Positions 13,100 through 16,512 of a DNA stretch of 16,512 nucleotides are shown here, in pieces. The position numbers and the translations under genes were made by a program. Origin of the DNA: JAHQVK01 sp039819565 (lineage in GTDB: Bacteria > Myxococcota > Kuafuiibacteriia > Kuafuiibacteriales > Kuafuiibacteriaceae); NCBI GenBank assembly GCA_039819565.1, contig JBCBRU010000137.1:1-16512 (forward strand), read 5' to 3'. Below the pieces are notes generated by a model. It searched no databases. It saw nothing but the letters and a program-made list of their open reading frames with translations, and was not told where the DNA came from. Position 1 is the first letter of the stretch. Each line of letters starts with the position of its first letter.

Positions 13100-15963
13100 C
13101 GAAAATGCCCACGGGCCTGGAGAGCCCCAACAGCCCGAGCCGCCGCAACTTCCTCGCCGCCGTCGGCGCGACGGTGGCGTCGATCAACACGGCCGCATGC
13201 ATTCGTAAGCCGTACGAACGCATTCTTCCGTTTGGTCGTCGACCCGAGGACTTGGTCCCCGGCGAGCCCCAATACTTCTCGACCGCGATAAACTTCGGGG
13301 GGTCAGTGCAGGGCTTGCTGGCGAAGTCGACCGACGGTCGCCCCACCAAGGTCGAAGGTAACCCGAAGCACCCTCAGAGTCTCGGAGCCACGAACGCCTG
13401 GGCGCAAGCTTCGGTGCTCGAGCTTTACGACCCAGATCGCAGCCGCACCCCGTTCGTCGATGGCGAGGCTGCAACCATGGAGGAGGCCATCGAGGCGCTC
13501 ACGGCCTTCGCGTCCACCGCGAAGGGAGATGGAGGAAAGAGCCTGGCGGTCGTTATCGACGAGACCCCTTCGCCCTCTCTGGAACGGCTCCTCGGACGCA
13601 TGATGGAAGCTTTCCCGGGGGCCACTCTGTATGGGAGCGACGGCGCGGGGGACACGCACGCACGAGCGGGCGCCGCGCTCGTCGGCCTGTCCGATCTGAC
13701 GTGGACGTCCGCCGGGCAGCCGCGAATCATCGCCACTTTCGATGCCGACCCGATGTCGACCGAGGGCGATACGGCCTCGTTTACTCGTGCGTTCGCTCGG
13801 GGACGGGATCCAAGTCTCCCGGACGACCAGCTCAATCGCCTCTACGCGGCCGAGTCATCCCTGACGGTGACGGGCTCGAACGCCGACCATCGACTTCCCT
13901 ATCGCTCCGCACGCATCGGTGACCTTCTCGCCGCGGTTGCGGCCCATCTCGGCAAGAAGGGCTTCGAGGTTCCGGCGATTCAAGCCTCGGCGGAGGCCAT
14001 GGCGGAGCCGTGGGCCCAAGCCCTCGCCGCAGACCTAGCGTCTCGTCCTCGGGGCACGACTCTCGTCATGGTGGGGGAGCGTCAGGCGCCGCAGGTCCAT
14101 GCGCTCGGGTTGCTCATCAACCAGGCTCTTGGGAACTTTGGCAGCACCGTCACCTTCACGGAGCGGACTTGGCGTCCCCGCGCCTCCCTCGGGGCTTTGG
14201 CGAAGGCCATCGCGGACGGGGAGGCAAGCCAGGTTCTCGTCCTGGGGGCCAATCCCGTCTATGCCGCGGCCGGCGACGTTCCCCTCGCCGAGGCGCTCGA
14301 GAAGGCGGACAGCTCAGTGCACTTGGGGCTGCGCCGTGACGAGACGGGAGGCGTGGCCAAGTGTCACATACCGATGTCTCACTATCTCGAGGCGTGGGGC
14401 GATTTGGTGTCGCGGGACGGAACCGTCAGCGTCCAGCAGCCGCTGGTCGCGCCGCTCCATGACTCGATGTCCTCCCTCGAGGCGTTGGCTCGCATGCTCG
14501 GCGAGGACGGCCCCAGCGGGTACGACATCGTTCGGGCCACTCTCGAGCCCATGGCGGGCGCCGACTTCGAGACCACTTGGCAGACGTGGTTGCACGACGG
14601 AGTCGCGGCCCGGATGCCTTCCAAAACTCCTCGCGCCGACGCTCGGGCCCTCTCCACAACCTGGACCCGCGCAGCCGACGAAGATGGCTTCGAGCTGGAC
14701 TTCGTTAGAGACAACGCCGTTCTGGACGGTCGCTTTGGCAACAGCCCCTGGCTGCAGGAGCTCCCCGACCCCCTGACCAAGCTCACCTGGGACAACGCCG
14801 CCATCGTCTCGCCGGCCACTGCGAAGAAGCTCCGCGTCGAGAACGAGACGGTCATTCGCATCACGCACCACGGCGTGACCCTCGACATGCCGGTTTGGAT
14901 ACAAGCGGGCACGGCGGACGGCGTCATCGTGCTGCCTCTCGGCTACGGCCAGAAGGCGGGCGGTCGGTTCGCCGCGGGGGGATTCGATGTCTCCAAGCTG
15001 CGGCTGGACGCCGCTCCGTGGATTCTGACGGGAGCCAAGGTCGCGAAGACCTACCGGAGCTACACGCTCGCCTGCGCCCAGGTGGAGGAGAGCCTGCACG
15101 GTCGGTCCCATGTGCGGACCACGACGCAGACGGACTTCACCGAGGACCAAAACTTCGTTGAGAAGTTCGAGGTGATGCCCGCGGAGGAGGTCAAGACCTT
15201 CCTCTGGGACGAGCCTTTCGGGCCGGTCGACCACATGTGGGGCATGACGATCGATCTCAACCAATGCACCGGTTGTGGGACCTGCACCGTCGCCTGCCAG
15301 GCTGAGAACAACATTCCTTGGGTGGGTAAGGCCGAGGTCCTCAAGGGTCGCGAGATGCATTGGATTCGCGTCGACCGGTACTTCGAGGCCGAGGATGAGC
15401 CGCTCCAGGTGAAGTATCAGCCGATGAACTGCCAGCAGTGTGAGACGGCGCCCTGTGAGAACGTCTGTCCGGTTGCCGCCACCGTTCACAGTCCCGAGGG
15501 CATGAACGACATGGTCTACAACCGCTGCATCGGGACGCGCTACTGCGCCAACAACTGCCCCTACAAGGTGCGCCGCTTCAACTTCTTCCATTACGCTTAT
15601 CGAAACGACCAAGACTACGGGCTGGGGATTGCTATGCAGCGCAACCCAGACGTGACTGTCCGATACAGAGGGGTGATGGAGAAGTGCTCGTACTGCGTGC
15701 AGCGCGTGCAGCGCGCCCGCATCGAGGCGAAGGTTCACCGGAACTCCAGGGTTGTGGAGGATGGTGAGATCGTCACCGCTTGCCAGCAAGCCTGCCCCGG
15801 GGATGCCATTCGTTTCGGCAACCTCAAGGATGAGGACGCCATGGTCACGAAGAAGGCCAACGACCCACGGAACTACGCTGTGGTCGCCGAGCTCAACACG
15901 CGACCGAGGACGACGTACTTGGCCAAGCTCACCAACCCCAACCCCAAGCTGACCAACGGGTGA
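13096..15963 (+). CDS. actB: ACIII subunit ActB, molybdopterin-oxidoreductase-like plus Fe-S domain
   Basis: ActB is the large periplasmic subunit of ACIII, carrying electrons from quinol oxidation towards the haem subunits. The 955 residues start with a twin-arginine signal S-R-R-N-F-L followed by a hydrophobic stretch ending T-A-A-C, a possible lipobox. Next comes a long domain related to molybdopterin oxidoreductases; this ACIII domain is known to hold no Mo cofactor. The C-terminal ferredoxin-like domain has cysteine groups C724/727/730/734, C779/782/787/791, C811/817/821 and C864/867/896/900. That makes 15, matching three [4Fe-4S] and one [3Fe-4S] cluster. The ATG at 13096 overlaps the actA stop and has AGGA at 13084-13087. 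The same frame stays open upstream to 12760, but that part only shadows actA. Both domains are in one chain, as in the classic fused ActB. Confidence 0.94.
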   Translation: MTKMPTGLESPNSPSRRNFLAAVGATVASINTAACIRKPYERILPFGRRPEDLVPGEPQYFSTAINFGGSVQGLLAKSTDGRPTKVEGNPKHPQSLGATNAWAQASVLELYDPDRSRTPFVDGEAATMEEAIEALTAFASTAKGDGGKSLAVVIDETPSPSLERLLGRMMEAFPGATLYGSDGAGDTHARAGAALVGLSDLTWTSAGQPRIIATFDADPMSTEGDTASFTRAFARGRDPSLPDDQLNRLYAAESSLTVTGSNADHRLPYRSARIGDLLAAVAAHLGKKGFEVPAIQASAEAMAEPWAQALAADLASRPRGTTLVMVGERQAPQVHALGLLINQALGNFGSTVTFTERTWRPRASLGALAKAIADGEASQVLVLGANPVYAAAGDVPLAEALEKADSSVHLGLRRDETGGVAKCHIPMSHYLEAWGDLVSRDGTVSVQQPLVAPLHDSMSSLEALARMLGEDGPSGYDIVRATLEPMAGADFETTWQTWLHDGVAARMPSKTPRADARALSTTWTRAADEDGFELDFVRDNAVLDGRFGNSPWLQELPDPLTKLTWDNAAIVSPATAKKLRVENETVIRITHHGVTLDMPVWIQAGTADGVIVLPLGYGQKAGGRFAAGGFDVSKLRLDAAPWILTGAKVAKTYRSYTLACAQVEESLHGRSHVRTTTQTDFTEDQNFVEKFEVMPAEEVKTFLWDEPFGPVDHMWGMTIDLNQCTGCGTCTVACQAENNIPWVGKAEVLKGREMHWIRVDRYFEAEDEPLQVKYQPMNCQQCETAPCENVCPVAATVHSPEGMNDMVYNRCIGTRYCANNCPYKVRRFNFFHYAYRNDQDYGLGIAMQRNPDVTVRYRGVMEKCSYCVQRVQRARIEAKVHRNSRVVEDGEIVTACQQACPGDAIRFGNLKDEDAMVTKKANDPRNYAVVAELNTRPRTTYLAKLTNPNPKLTNG

Positions 15964-15969
15964 TCACGG

Positions 15970-16512
15970 ATGGATATTCGCGCTGAAATAGACCCTGTCG
16001 ATCGCCGTGTCCCGCTCGTCAATCCCCCCGCCAATTTGGGGGGGATTACGAGTGCGGTTGCGGCCCCTATCGAGTGGAAGGCTCCGCTCGGCTGGTGGAT
16101 CTTCTTCCTCGTCTCTGCCGTCTTCGCCATGAGCTACGCGGTGAGCACCGCCTACCTGGTCTGGGAAGGCACCGGCATCTGGGGCATCAACAACCCGGTG
16201 GCCTGGGGTTGGGCCATCGTAAACTTCGTATGGTGGGTCGGTATCGGCCACGCCGGGACCCTCATCTCCGCCGTACTGTTCTTGTTCCGCCAAAAGTGGA
16301 GAACGAGCATCAATCGCTTCGCAGAGGCCATGACCATCTTCGCGGTGGTCTGCGCGCTCAGCTTCCCCACCATTCACGTGGGCCGTATCTGGCTTCTATA
16401 CTGGGTGTTCCCACTTCCGAACCAGATGCTGATGTGGCCGCAGTTCCGAAGTCCCCTCCTTTGGGACGTCTTCGCGGTGAGCATCTATGGGTCGGTCTCG
16501 GTGCTCTTCTGG
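15970..16512 (+). CDS. actC: ACIII integral membrane subunit ActC (NrfD/PsrC family), 3' end outside window
   Basis: ActC is the multi-span NrfD-like membrane subunit that binds quinol in ACIII. The 181 visible residues begin at an ATG six bases after the actB stop and stay open to the window edge; full proteins are roughly 450-490 residues. A soluble N-terminus (1-38) is followed by membrane segments at about 39-64, 78-106 and 118-145, and the start of another at 163. Conserved-looking polar sites inside helices are H94 in G-I-G-H-A-G and H136 in P-T-I-H-V-G-R. Both match NrfD/ActC quinol-site neighbourhoods as far as I recall the family. The ribosome site is weak, suggesting coupling to actB. 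A strong C6/G7 hairpin lies in codons 18-26. Later act genes are expected beyond the window. Confidence 0.93.
   Translation, partial: MDIRAEIDPVDRRVPLVNPPANLGGITSAVAAPIEWKAPLGWWIFFLVSAVFAMSYAVSTAYLVWEGTGIWGINNPVAWGWAIVNFVWWVGIGHAGTLISAVLFLFRQKWRTSINRFAEAMTIFAVVCALSFPTIHVGRIWLLYWVFPLPNQMLMWPQFRSPLLWDVFAVSIYGSVSVLFW

Noticed and set aside
14314..15789. Long minus-strand open frame (491 codons) opposite actB
   Set aside because: His/Val/Leu/Arg-rich shadow of the actB codons; all Fe-S cysteine motifs are on the + strand.
1..16512. CRISPR arrays, tRNA/rRNA genes, insertion sequences
   Set aside because: No regularly spaced repeats, no tRNA-like cloverleaf or rRNA sequence and no transposase reading frame were seen on either strand.

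Overview
The window carries part of a photosynthesis gene cluster (PGC) of an anoxygenic phototroph with a type II (quinone) reaction centre and bacteriochlorophyll a. It is followed directly, on the same strand, by the start of an operon for Alternative Complex III (ACIII). All recognised genes are on the + strand. Base composition is GC-rich, and GTG starts and 4- to 7-base gene overlaps are common.

Layout. Positions 1-96 hold an imperfect inverted repeat and no recognisable gene. The magnesium-chelatase gene bchD enters from there without its N-terminal AAA+ domain (97-1437) and is followed by bchO, a GGPP synthase (crtE type) and bchC-bchX-bchY-bchZ. The puf block comes next: a pufQ-like small membrane protein, pufB, pufA, pufL, pufM and the tetraheme cytochrome pufC (8300-12098). 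A 344-base gap with several hairpins separates this from actA (pentaheme cytochrome), actB (molybdopterin-oxidoreductase-like plus Fe-S protein) and the first 181 codons of actC, which runs off the window.

How the genes work together. BchD/BchO serve Mg insertion. CrtE makes GGPP for carotenoids and the pigment tail. BchXYZ reduces ring B of chlorophyllide, and BchC oxidises the 3-hydroxyethyl group. PufB/PufA form the LH1 antenna, PufL/PufM the reaction-centre core, and PufC re-reduces the special pair. ACIII oxidises quinol and passes electrons to periplasmic carriers, so it could replace cytochrome bc1 in cyclic electron flow. I infer this from the arrangement; the sequence does not prove it.

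Organism. The pigment and puf genes, and the TGT-N12-ACA (PpsR/CrtJ-type) sites before crtE and bchC, look like those of phototrophic Proteobacteria. ACIII is not what those organisms normally use for cyclic flow. A proteobacterial-type PGC next to ACIII suggests a lineage that acquired its PGC horizontally. Phototrophic Myxococcota is my first guess and Gemmatimonadota the alternative; I cannot settle this by eye.

Most notable points: the PGC-ACIII junction; an LH1 beta chain with an unusual hydrophobic C-terminal extension; PpsR-like operators; a strong pufA-pufL intercistronic hairpin; and the truncated bchD beside an inverted repeat at the window edge.
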